This document shows, in pieces, positions 43,340 through 54,012 of a stretch of DNA of 64,000 bases. Positions within the stretch are counted from its first letter, which is position 1. Each line of letters starts with the position of its first letter. The stretch spans positions 2,014,501 to 2,078,500 of the forward strand of contig CANTUQ010000109.1 of assembly GCA_947683425.1 (NCBI GenBank), in the 5' to 3' direction. Both the position numbers and the translations under genes were made by a program. This stretch comes from Excoecaria cochinchinensis (taxonomy: Eukaryota > Streptophyta > Magnoliopsida > Malpighiales > Euphorbiaceae). A model generated the notes under the pieces. That model worked only from the letters and a program-made list of their open reading frames with translations, made no database searches and was not told where the DNA came from.

Positions 43340-44190
43340 ATAAGTAAATTTAATAATATTTTAGTTTTAATTTTACGGTGCAAATATGTCACATATCATA
43401 CGTGATATGATGCACATTCAATCACAATTTTTTTTTATACCGTATAATTATTGATAACATATGTGCAAAAGAAATTTCAATATGAAATATGGACACCTGC
43501 AAGAAAAAAAATGGTCAGTTGAATTTTGGATATTTGAAGGGTCGTATCATATTCTTAAAATAGAAAAATCAATAAAAAAAAGATAGATGATAGAAATAAT
43601 AGAATTAAAATATCTATATATGGAAAGCTTGTATGTATTTAATAGGTAGTTTCATTGTTTATAACGTCTAAATAAATAAATAATTATTTTTTCAGTTAGT
43701 TACAATTTCATATCCTTATACTTAAAATTCCAATTTAAAACTTTTATTAAAAAAAAACAGAACTTATAGCATTTCAGTTCGTTTCTTAATTTTTAATATT
43801 TTTTTTAATGAATATTCATTTTGTGCGTCATATTAATTGACATACAAACATAAGTAAATTTAATAATATTTTAGTTTTAATTTTACGGTGCAAATATGTC
43901 ACATATCATACGTGATATACCGTATAATTATTGATAACATATGTGCATAAGAAATTTGAATATGAAATATGGACACCTGCAAGAAAAAAAATGGTCAGTT
44001 GAATTTTTGATATTTGGAGAGTCATATCATATTCTTAAAATAGAAATATCAATAAAAAAAAGATAGATGATAGAAATAATAGAATGAAAATATCTATATT
44101 GTATGTATTTAATAGGTAGTTTCATTGTTTATAACGTCTAAATAAATAAATAAATAATTTTTCAGTTAGTTATAATTTCATATCCTTATT

Positions 44191-45173
44191 TAATTTAACC
44201 AGTTGGATTGATCGGTTTAGTTTATTTATTTATTTATTTTAAGTTTGACCAAAGTGTCTATATTCAATTGTTCCCCAAGAAAAAGGCGATTTACGCTTAG
44301 GTAAATTTCCTTTTTGTCTCCATGTGGAATCTTTCAAATTTCAATTAATTCTTCTTTTCTATTTCTAATCAAAATGGGAATTAATTCAACAAATAAATGA
44401 AAATGATAAAAAAAGAAAGTTATAAACCATTTGCTTGATTTTCTTATGGGAAAGTTTAGAGAAAAATTATCCAAAATAAAAGTACCAATTATAAATTAGG
44501 TTGTAGAAAAATAGTTATAAAATATAAAACCTAAAAAATTTAGGGAGTAAATTAGATTGGCAAAAAATTTATTTATTCAAAATATTTTTCTTTTATGGTA
44601 TAATAAAAAATTTATATATTAAGCTTTTTTATTTAGAACTAAAGACTTTAAGAACGGATGATTATGATCATAATAAAAAATAATAAAAAAAATTGACTTT
44701 AGATTAGGTTTTCCTTGTAACTAACGAAAAACAAACTTATTTTCTTATTGTACACCAAGAATGTTATCTTGTCATTCAAGAAAAAGAGTAATCATAACAA
44801 ATATTATGACCATAAAATCTACATAGTAGAAATCAAAGAAAGTAGTTAAAGAAAGAAATTAGCATGAATTTTTATTTGGTTTTAAAATTAGGAATAGCAA
44901 ATGCATTGAAAAGAATTCCAATTCTCTTCCCGTGTAAAGCCTTGACAAATGGAAATGGAGAGAGAGAGAGAGAGATAAGAGAAAGATAATGTTGTCTTGA
45001 AGCTTAGAAATGGCATCTAAAGGAAATAGTGAGAGAGATAGGTGGAGAAAATGATAATTGAATATGGGCCCAATGCTTACCTCAGTGGAGCAAATTAAGT
45101 CATTGGAAGTGGAAGCTGCAATGTCAAGCAAAGCAAAAGCCTCCCAAAAATCTTAATCTCTCACCCACCCAAT
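44191..45173. other. AT-rich intergenic region
   Basis: A TTTA repeat (44218-44240) and A/G tracts (GAGAGAGAGA at 44962-44980) are present. No gene was recognised; the minus-strand frame at 44859-45131 is low-complexity. Confidence 0.35.
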
Positions 45174-45914
45174 TAGGGATAACATGGACCGGTTAATCGG
45201 TCCATAAATTCAAAAAAAAAATCAGTCCATTAATATTAATTTTTTCATAATACTAACCATTAATCAGTCCGTTATTATCGGTTTCGAATTTTCGGACCGA
45301 TTACTTAACATTTTTCGGTTAACCACTATAATTATAAAATATATTTAAAAATAAAATTAAAATATTCAACGTATTTAAAAATTAAATTTTTTTCACTATA
45401 ATATATCATTATTGTTGTTAAAATAAAAATATTTGGTAGATATTAGCAAATTTATTTTTAAAAATTAATATTTAATAAGTAAATAAATTAACCGATCAAT
45501 AATCACTTTTAATTAGATAAATTGTTATACTTACTAATAACCAATTAAAAAAACTTAAAAATTTTAAAATAATTAGTATAATGAAAAAAATTATATAATC
45601 ACTTTTAATTATGATAAATTATTATATAACTTTTCGAATATATTTTGATTTTCATTATTAAAAATTTGATAAATTAAGAAATAATAAAAAATAATAAATA
45701 TGGGCATATTAAACCATTAATAAATTAACTAAAAATTCGATTTCGGTTCGGTTAATCGGTCACATGAGTCAAAAACTATTAATCGGTCCATTAATATCGA
45801 TTTTTCAAGACACTAACCATTAATCAGTTTATTGCAATCGGTTGACCAGTTCATCAGTTCGGTTTCGAATTTTTTTTCGATTAACCGAATTCATCGATTT
45901 TTTTCTTAACCCTA
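45174..45914. mobile_element. hAT-type MITE, 741 bp
   Basis: The ends are TAGGGATAAC and, on the other strand, TAGGGTTAAG. The flanks CACCCAAT (45166-45173) and CACCTAAT (45915-45922) form an 8-bp target duplication with one mismatch. Inside both ends lie GGTTAATCGGT and AACCATTAATCAGT motifs in direct and inverted orientation (45195-45310 and 45750-45890). It is AT-rich and non-coding. No transposase. Confidence 0.8.
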
Positions 45915-46626
45915 CACCTAATACCTTTATTAGGCAGATTATTTGATACATCATATATACATATTGTCCGAAAAATATAAAAATATTATTTTTTAATTAA
46001 ACGACTTATATCCATTAATATACGATATATATCACTTTTTTTTTAAAAAAAAAATATGAACAAAAAATATCATAACATCATCTTTCAATATATATATATA
46101 TATATATTCTCTCTCTCTTAGTTTCTTCGTTCTCACCTACTACCGCCCACCCACCTCTTCAACTTGCACAAACCAAGCTTCTCGTTTCCACTGTAAGTCA
46201 CTCTTTCTCTCTCATAAGCCCACTCTTTTCCTACAATTCATGGACTGATGGTGTCAGCAACTTAGAACCTAAATTGGGTCATGTACAAACCAGAGGCCAA
46301 AAAGCTTCAATCCTTTACAAGTAATCAATCTACTTACTCTCTGAAAATACTCTGCTTTTCTTTTCTCTTTCCTTCTAAAACATCCTTTCTTCCCTCGATT
46401 CTTGCCTTCTGTTTCATGCATTCATGTTCCACTGTTTCCAGAAGGGCATATCACTATCAAAAAGAAGTACATTAGGATTAAGATCTTCTCAGGTACCGTT
46501 GTTGCTCAGTTTCAGCTCTGTTTTTGTTCTGTTTCTGGACTTTCTTGCCCAATATAACCAATCAGGATAAAATTCAACCAATTCTCTTATATCATTATCA
46601 TATTCAAGAAAACCTCTTTCCTATCA
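45915..46626 (+). promoter_or_regulatory. Upstream region and leader of the C2-domain gene
   Basis: A (TA)n-(CT)n run at 46090-46121 precedes a CT-rich leader. CACTGTAAGTCAC (46190-46202) looks like a 5'-UTR splice donor and CTTCTCAG (46485-46492) is a possible acceptor, so the leader may contain an intron. This is an inference from sequence only. No clear TATA box was picked out because the (TA)n run confuses it. Confidence 0.4.
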
Positions 46627-47919
46627 ATGGATTCTTTCAATCAAACAACTGGGTTTCGGTACAATCCGAATTCGAGCAGAATGAGTGATGGTGATGATGA
46701 TTCTGGGGAATCAGGAATTCTTGAAATCTATGTCCATCATGCTAGGAACATTCACAACATATGTATCTACGATAACCAAGATGTGTATGCAAAATTTTCT
46801 CTTACCTATAATCCAGATGAGACCCACTCAACTAGAATAATCAATGGAGGTGGGAAGAACCCAGAATTCAATGAGAAATTGGTGATGAAACTCCCTCAGC
46901 TTGATGCAGTTCTAAAATGTGAGATTTGGATGCTTAGTAGAGCAAGAAATTTAATGGAGGATCAGCTTTTGGGATTTGCATTAGTTCCAATTGCACAAGT
47001 TGCAGGCAAAGGAAAGGTAACTCAAGATTATAGCCTTTCTTCTACTGATCTATTTCACTCTCCTGCTGGTACAGTCAAATTGTCTCTTTGTTTGAAAACA
47101 TCTTTGCCTGTGAATCCTTCTTCATCAGCAACTCCAAATTCTTCTTCCATTTCCGCTGAAGTTGTGTTGCTTGACAGAAAAATATCACAAGTCATTCTTG
47201 ATCCCGTTGAGTATTCGCGGATTGAGTTCCCTGATATCAATGTTGTTAGAGAGGACCAACAAATGGTCTCGGAGTTCTTCGATGGCTTGGGTTCAAAACC
47301 TGGTTCTTTTCTTCATCTTGGAGCTTTTTCTCACAATCAAATAGATGATCTAGAAATGACCATCAATTCTTCTCAACAAAATCAAGTTCTTGCTTCTACT
47401 TCTACTTCCCCTAATGGTAGTAGCACTAGTAGTATCCATAATTCAAGTTTCTTGAGCTCCATCGCTACTAGCATAAGCGATGATCGGAATTCCTCCGATT
47501 CGATAGAGAAAAAGACTCGAATCGAAGCTAATCACGGCGCTACTGCTCCCGATACACCTACATCAAAGAAAGGAAGTGAAGTTAGAGAAGATAAAGATTC
47601 AAACTTTGCGATGAAAGACGATGAAGGCAGCAAAAAAGTGGCTAAATTTGGTCAAGTATTTTCATCGCCATTAGGGAATATGAATATTGAAGCAGAGCAA
47701 TCAGCTATGCAGCAGCAAATTGTAGACATGTACATGAGAAGTATGCAGCAATTTACAGAATCTTTAGCTAAAATGAAGCTTCCTATGGATCTTGACAAGC
47801 CTGAATGTGAAGATAATAAGGGGGATTTGATTCAAACCCATAACAACACTAAACTAGAGATTGAGAAGAAGAAAAAAGATGGATCAAGGGTGTTTTATGG
47901 TAGCAGAGCATTTTTCTAA
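46627..47919 (+). CDS. C2-domain (calcium/lipid-binding) protein, 430 aa
   Basis: An intact single-exon frame. A C2 domain occupies residues ~30-155: GILEIYVHHARNIHNICIYD, NQDVYAKFSL (with an Asp at the Ca-loop position), then NPEFNEKLVMKLPQLDAVLK, EDQLLGFALVPIAQVAGKGK and GTVKLSLCLK. C2 domains bind membranes, often with Ca2+; only part of the usual acidic set is present, so Ca2+ dependence is uncertain. The rest (160-340) is Ser/Asn-rich and probably disordered. A conserved helix near residue ~365, QQQIVDMYMRSMQQFTESLA then KMKLPMDLD, is typical of a plant-specific C2 family. There are no transmembrane segments. The start at 46627 leaves a short acidic tail before the C2 domain. Confidence 0.92.
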   Translation: MDSFNQTTGFRYNPNSSRMSDGDDDSGESGILEIYVHHARNIHNICIYDNQDVYAKFSLTYNPDETHSTRIINGGGKNPEFNEKLVMKLPQLDAVLKCEIWMLSRARNLMEDQLLGFALVPIAQVAGKGKVTQDYSLSSTDLFHSPAGTVKLSLCLKTSLPVNPSSSATPNSSSISAEVVLLDRKISQVILDPVEYSRIEFPDINVVREDQQMVSEFFDGLGSKPGSFLHLGAFSHNQIDDLEMTINSSQQNQVLASTSTSPNGSSTSSIHNSSFLSSIATSISDDRNSSDSIEKKTRIEANHGATAPDTPTSKKGSEVREDKDSNFAMKDDEGSKKVAKFGQVFSSPLGNMNIEAEQSAMQQQIVDMYMRSMQQFTESLAKMKLPMDLDKPECEDNKGDLIQTHNNTKLEIEKKKKDGSRVFYGSRAFF

Positions 47920-50415
47920 TTAATATAGATAATGGAGTTTAATTGGCTGATAATTAGTTTTATTAACTTTTCTTTCTCTTCTTCCATTGTCAATCTATAT
48001 CAGTTTCTGCTAATATGTTCTGTTAACCTTTGATTTGATGCATAATTTTTAGTTTGTGTTTTGTTCTGAGAGTATGTTTGGGTCCTTTGCTTTTCAAGCA
48101 TTTAGGACATTTCCTCTGTGGTTTTGTTCTAATGTAATAATAAATTCATGTGTATTAAACATGATTCTAATATAATATAATCTTATTTTATATGTTTTTA
48201 CAAAGTAGTTTCTTGTAATTTCATTTACATGAGGGAAAAGGGCGAATTCTATATCTTCCATTACATTGGAACTAGTATTTATAACTAAAATGTCCTAGTT
48301 TCTCATGTTATTTTTGTAAATCAAAAATATAGCTTACTTATGATTTATAAGTTAACACTTGCTATTATCTTATATTATTATAAATAATTTATTGTTATGA
48401 GAAAATTAATTGAAGCTTAAAAAGAAATTCGGAATCATTACTTGATACATATTCCAAGTCTTTTTAAATTAATATAAAAATAAGCTACAAAAAGGGCCAA
48501 ATAACTTTTAAGAGTGGGAATCCTAAGTGCCACTTGTAATATGTCAAGTTGTCCACATCATATTGTGGGGAATGACGTGTCGCCACACCTATTTTCAAGT
48601 CCTGGTCTAAAAGGCCCAATTATCATCATGCCTTGATTAAACATAACAACTTGAATGTCAAAAAAAGAAGTAACAACTTGAAAAGTTCTAATACTCTTCT
48701 GTGGACTTTTAGAAATTAGAGGTGAAATTTGGTAGCGTATAATTGAACCGTCATGTCGTTAAAATGCATACGCATCACATAACGTGCATATTAAATTAAT
48801 AGCCATAGAAATTCGTCTTTGTTGACAAGTCCTAATAATAGCCATAGAAATTCTCACAATTCTTGTCCTTAATTTTCTGTAATTACAGTAAAATTAATTA
48901 ATTATTTTTTTTAATATATAAACAAACACCAAGAATTGTTCACATTATAGCAATGAGAAAATTGTATGTATAAATAGATGTTATATTCGGATAATTTTTT
49001 TTATTTATTATTTAATGGAAAAGACCAAAAAACCCCATTATTCCCAAATTTCTTTCACACGCATCTCCCATCAAAAAGCAATCATGCCATAAAGAAAAAC
49101 AAAGTTCATGAATGAAATACAAATAAATATTAATAACGTTCAAAATTGATAATTCAAATAACTAATAACTCTAATACCAATATAGGAAAAAAAATATAAT
49201 TTACATGTATTTTTCAAAGAAATACTAACACCCAAGATCAAATATGCATGTTTTTACATACAATCCCATTAACCATTAATGAACTGTATATTCGGTTCAC
49301 CACATATATAAATACCTCTTGTACATTCAAGTCTCTTGGATAATTAAGAATTAAAGAACCAATCTTATATTTCATTTGATTCAAGAAATATAATTTCAGA
49401 GAGAGTGATTTTTCTTTTTTTGTTATTCCTAGTTAAATGCATACCAAATCTTTTTTAAAATATTAATTAAAGTATAATTTATAAATTTTATAAATTGGGC
49501 TGGGTCTTATTTTGAGCTATCCAATCGATTTTTCCAATATTTCTTTTGGATTTCTTGTTACTTTTGAGGTAAGTGTGATGCTACGCTAATATAGTTGAGT
49601 GTCACACGTTCCAATTTTTTTAAAAAAATGTATATATGAATTTATATTTATTATTCATAAATTGACAAATACATGTACTAAATAGATCGATCATGGTTAA
49701 AATTTAGATATTTAAATGAATTATTAAATCAATTAAATTCAAGTGGTATGATACGGATCATAGTAGAATAAATTCAAGTGCATGTGAGTAGGAGCACAAA
49801 TGATAAAATAAAAGTATTTCTATCAAATTTCTAGTCAACTGTATATGATTAGAAACTTAATCAATGAAAAAGAATTAAAAAATGCCACAAGAATTGATTT
49901 TGACAAATTAATACAAGTTCTTGATGTAATGAGAAAAATAAAATCCTATCACACAAAATAGTGGCAAAGACAAACAATATAAGCTTTCAATAATAATCAA
50001 ATCTCAATCATCGTCCTTTACAAAATCTATAAAATAGATTTATATAGTTAACTAAACCCTAACTAAACTAGAATTAAGAAAACCTAACTAAACTATAGTA
50101 AAGTGAAGGACTTGTTTGGATAACAAATAAATAAAAACTAAGCCCAAAATGACTTATTATAATGATCCAAATAAAGCCTTAATCATTAAAATAATCAGAA
50201 ATCAAATTCGAAAGTAAAACTAGCAAAATTCACATGATGCCAGGAGCGTGGGGCATGATGTGTCACAGTCATTGCTCCTTATGTGAATTCTTAATTAAAA
50301 GCTTCTTATGCAAGCTTGTCTCCTCATTCTTTAAAAAGATTTATCCTCAAATCTAAATCATCATGACTGAAAGGAAATTCTTGTACAAATTATTTATTTC
50401 TCCAAGGAATATCAA
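47920..50415. other. AT-rich intergenic region
   Basis: No gene recognised. The 3' UTR of the C2 gene probably ends near 48150 (AATAATAAA at 48138-48146). Repeated words (AATAGCCATAGAAATTC at ~48798 and ~48838) form a short direct repeat. Other frames are below notice. Confidence 0.4.
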
Positions 50416-51610
50416 TTAAACCTTAATATATGAGTTTAGATAAGAATAAATACTATAAAAAAAAATCAAATTTGACGAATTGAACTTCCTCGCTAAAAGG
50501 GTCAAATTGCAACGGATTAGGAAAATCATCAATAAAAGTTGGAAAAAATGACAAGAACTCGAATAACAAAATTTTGCAAAGTAGTGGTCGTAGAACTCTA
50601 GGCATTCCACCAATCAGCTGAAAATGACATTAATTTTAAATGTTATTGAGCTAAAACCAAGGATGAAAGTTATACTTAATTACTTATAGGACAACAAAAT
50701 TTAAAAATTCATGTTACATGCGTTATTTTTATCCCTTTGTCTAACAGCCATCTCAATTCTAAAAAAAATTGCAAGCATTCAGATACAACGACAAATGTTC
50801 ATAGATCTTGTCATCAATATTCTTATTAGGAACCAACCGTGCAATACAATTATTAACTCACTATGACCTTGTTACATTGTTGAATTTGAGGATCGGCATA
50901 AAAGAATTATAGGTTTAGGTAATGACTTATAGCATGTAATGGTTGATGTAATTTGGTTCATTTCCCATCAATAATATCAAATACCGTTTTATAAAGTTCT
51001 TCCTTTCCACTAAATTAGTGTCTTACCAATTGCTTATTTGGCTCTATCCATAGCCTTATAAATGTAACCCATAATTGGCTTATGCTCACCATCATATATC
51101 CTTAAAACCTTTAGAAGAGAACTAGTCAATTTAACTGCATATAGGACATTTATACAAAAAGTGTTATTCATAACAATGGAAGTAACATGCATGCCAATCG
51201 ACTCATTAAACCATTGGCTAGGGGTCCATTCTTCACTAGTGAACATCTTTCTCAAATTAAGCTTTTGCATGTGGATAGACATCAAGGAGATGAAAGGTGT
51301 AGCTAACTTAGTGATGGCAGGCCTAATCAGCTCTTTCTTCCTAGTGTATCGCCTCATCATATTCAACACACTAGTGTGGCTGTAAATGAAATCAGTCAAG
51401 GCCATTGACTTTCTTATAGCCCCTTTTGACTTTTGGTATCTTGCTAATGTCCTCTATCATCAAATCGATATAATGCACAAGTGAGGTCTCTTCGCTTCCA
51501 ACAATTTTCCAACTTTCTTGTAATTTGAAGCATCATCCGTCACCATTTGAATTACATTTTTCTCTTCAACATATTCAACTATTTCATTCAAGGGTGATAT
51601 GATAGTTGTT
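50416..51610 (-). pseudogene. hAT transposase remnant, copy 1
   Basis: Reading from 51610 the minus strand has VEYVEEKNVIQMVTDDASNY, KKVGKLLE, HYIDLMIEDISKIPKVKRG, FIYSHTSVLNMMRRYTRKKE, then the TKLATPFISL stretch, FTSEEWTPSQWFNESIG and YDGEHKPIMGYIYKAMDRAK. This is the DUF659 and middle region of hAT-type transposases of plants. After 51034 the homology becomes fragmentary (stops and shifts), with WLVECLEFYDHYFAKFC at ~50560-50620. The zinc finger, a full catalytic set and the dimerisation tail are missing. The 123-codon frame 51405-51034 is the longest open piece. A related remnant lies at 53.15-63.84 kb. Confidence 0.85.
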
Positions 51611-51748
51611 AAGAAAATGCTGAAAAACCAAGAGAGATAGCTTTAGGTTTTCAACTTTTCTTATGATAATGGGACTTTATCATTGTTCATCAAAACCCAA
51701 TTAGCAAAACTTTCAAGTTTCAATTTTCGGTTTATTTATTATTATTAT

Positions 51749-52175
51749 TGATATACCGGTTCGCGTTGGCGCCTGCAGATATTGTCCGCTTTAGACCTGG
51801 GCCCTCACGGTTTTCCTCTTAGAGTGTTGCCCCAAAAATCCTCTGCAGTGAGAAGGTGTGCACTACCTTATAAGGACCGCTTCCAACTATTCTCTACCCG
51901 ATGTGGGATACGAGATAGCGATGCTATCACTATTTTCCTTTCCGAGTAGAGGTTTTCGGGCCTTGGGTTCTCATTTCTCAACGAAAGCACCAAATGATAC
52001 ACCGGCTCGCGTTGACGCCTGCAGATATTGTCCGATTTGGGTCTGGGCCCTCACGGTTTTGCTCCTAATGTGCTGTCCCAAAAGGCATATGCAGGGAGAA
52101 GGTATGCACGGCCTTATAAGGATCGCTTCCAACTCTTCTCTAACCGATGTGGGATAGGAGATAGCAATGCTATCA
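51749..52175 (-). mobile_element. TRIM retrotransposon (427 bp)
   Basis: Two direct repeats of 181 bp (51749-51929 and 51995-52175) surround a 65-bp interior. On the minus strand each starts TGATAGCA and ends GGT(A/G)TATCA. The interior starts TTTGGTGCTTTCGTTG, a primer-binding sequence, and ends with a purine-rich TCGGAAAGGAAAATAG before the second repeat. The flanks ATTAT (51744-51748) and ATTAT (52176-52180) fit a 5-bp target duplication but lie in an ATT repeat. There is no coding capacity. The primer site is the same as in element E. Confidence 0.88.

Positions 52176-52217
<42 letters not shown>
52176..52217. repeat. (ATT)n microsatellite
   Basis: About 13 ATT units adjoining the TRIM; ATT units also precede the TRIM at 51733-51748, so the TRIM probably landed in the repeat. 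Confidence 0.95.
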
Positions 52218-53149
52218 TTGCATTGTGGCTATTCTAAATCAAGAGAGGAAAGAATTTTATTGATGGTTTACGAGAGAAGCATAGTTGTTATAGACGCAGG
52301 GCATACTAGAGCGATAAGGGTAAAATATTGAAGCGCGAGGTGATAGGCATGCGTCTCATGTATGTAAGGCATTTTTTTTCTTGAAAAGGACAAATATGGC
52401 ATATTCATAATATATTTTCTCACATGTAAGACATACTAAACCATTTTAATTTAATTAACATAAATGCAAAGTTATAAACAAATGTACATATATCAACACA
52501 TTGTCAAAACAAAAGGAAACACAAATCATAGATAGCTTTAAAATACATAAAGAAACTAGAAATCATCATCCTCAATGAAGTCTTCTTATTTAGCTTCATC
52601 ATTCAAAACTCCAACATCGATATCTTTTTCCTCTTCGACATTTCATCAACATCCACGATAGCACCAGCACCCCTAGATCTTATAGCTTCCCCTCTTGCAT
52701 TTGTGCTTAATTTGGTATGGTTAAAAGGTTCATATATACCAACAGCCTTACTAACAACGCTCCGCATAAGAGAACAATCTTCAAGCACATAAGATCCACA
52801 TTTTTACTGCCATCATCACCCATCATTCAAAGCAACCATTCATTACTGTTGTCAACTTCGCTTTAGAGAAATGGTGTCAATTGTGTCACGGTTATTAAAT
52901 CGTGTGGTGCCCGATTGAATTTCACAAACACCAAGTCATTCAAACGTGATTGTGCTAGCCTAGTACTCTTTTTGCTATAAACGTAAGTAAAAATTAAAAA
53001 AAAAGAAGAAGAAGAATATTATATGTATTAGTTTCTTCTAATCTTAAAATTTTGAAGTTATTTAGTGACTGTAAATGATAAAAAGTAGAAAATTAGGTGC
53101 TTATATGTTTAAAAACACTCCCCTTCTCCTCACAACTGGTAGCATTATA
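52218..53149. other. Intergenic, possible hAT-derived fragment
   Basis: The minus frame 52788-52603 (61 aa, EAIRSRGAGAIVDVDEMSKR) lies between the two hAT remnants and could be the C-terminal tail of one of them, but I see no decisive motif. Nothing else is recognised. Confidence 0.3.
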
Positions 53150-53525
53150 TGTGAGGGTAAGTACTCAAATAACAAAATTTTTCAAATTAGGAGTAGACGA
53201 CTCGTAGGTATTCCACCAATCAACTAAAAATGACATTAATTTTAAATATTGTTTAACTAAAACCAAGGACGAAAAGTTATACTCAATTACTTATAGGACA
53301 ACAAAATCTAAAAAGCTGAGTTACCTGGTGCTCTTTTATCTCTTTGTCTAACCGCCATCTCTAAAAATATTGTGAGCATCTTGATATAACGACAACTTTT
53401 CAAAGATCTTGTCCTGAACATTCTTTTGGTAACCAACCTTGCAATGCAATTATATAAAACCACCACTACCTCATTACATTTTTGAATTTGAGGATTGGCA
53501 TAAAAGAATTATGGTTTTAGGTAAT

Positions 53526-53991
53526 TGATAACACAGCAAATATCATTTGCTATAAGGCCCGTCAAGCCGGCCCATTCAACTGGCAAGGCCCAAGGCCTAT
53601 CAACTAAAGGTAGCAGACACGAGCTCCTAGGCAACGCACAAGCCCGATCGGCTGATGTGACCACCAGTCCCATCAGCCGCCTGACACAAGGCAGCGCCCA
53701 TGCCTACCACCTGCTCCTTGTCATGTCGCCAAATACCTACTCTGACAGCCAGTAATCACACCCCAGGCACTCAAGTGTCCCTCAACTGTCTCATATAAAT
53801 AGCCCAGCCAACGATGGCTCCAGGTATTGAATCCAAGACACTCTTTCTCTAAAAGAACATTCTCTCTCTAAGCTACTAACTTAAGTTTCGGAGTGCTCAC
53901 GCCTGGTCCGACCGGGCTCTTCTTATTGCAGGTCTTCTCATCATATCAGATTGCCTTCTCTTCTACAGATAAAGACATTTTTAGCTTTATT
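53526..53991 (+). repeat. 5' LTR of element E
   Basis: 466 bp. CTCATATAAATAGCCC near 53797-53812 is the TATA region. The last bases read TTTATTA where the 3' LTR has TTTATCA. Confidence 0.93.
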
Positions 53992-54012
53992 ATTTGGTGC
54001 TTTCGTTGAAAG

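Larger units (their letters stand above)
33901..43344 (+). mobile_element. Tat-type Ty3/gypsy retrotransposon, element D
   Basis: This is a full-structure element with 5-bp target duplication ATAAG (33901-33905 and 43340-43344). The LTRs are 33906-34405 and 42825-43339, both starting TGATAACCGGACT and ending CTGTTATCA, followed by a TTTGGTGCGGTGAGCG primer-binding region. The polypurine tract GAGGGGGGGA is at 42811-42820. Order: gag, protease, RT, RNase H, second (archaeal-like) RNase H, integrase, 3' non-coding repeats, antisense frames. All coding parts have stops or shifts. The LTRs differ at many sites and by a ~15-bp indel, so this is the older of the two Tat-type elements. Confidence 0.93.
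33767..44190. repeat. ~515-bp tandem duplication split by element D
   Basis: Copy 1 is 33767-33905 plus 43345-43720. Copy 2 begins at 43721 (TACTTAAAATTCCAATTTAA) and continues to about 44190. The junction of copy 1 resumes after element D with GTAAATTTAATAATATTTTA, as copy 2 does at 43854. Copy 2 lacks about 28 bp present in copy 1 near 43410-43440. Element D therefore landed in a pre-existing tandem pair. The unit has no gene. Confidence 0.82.
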
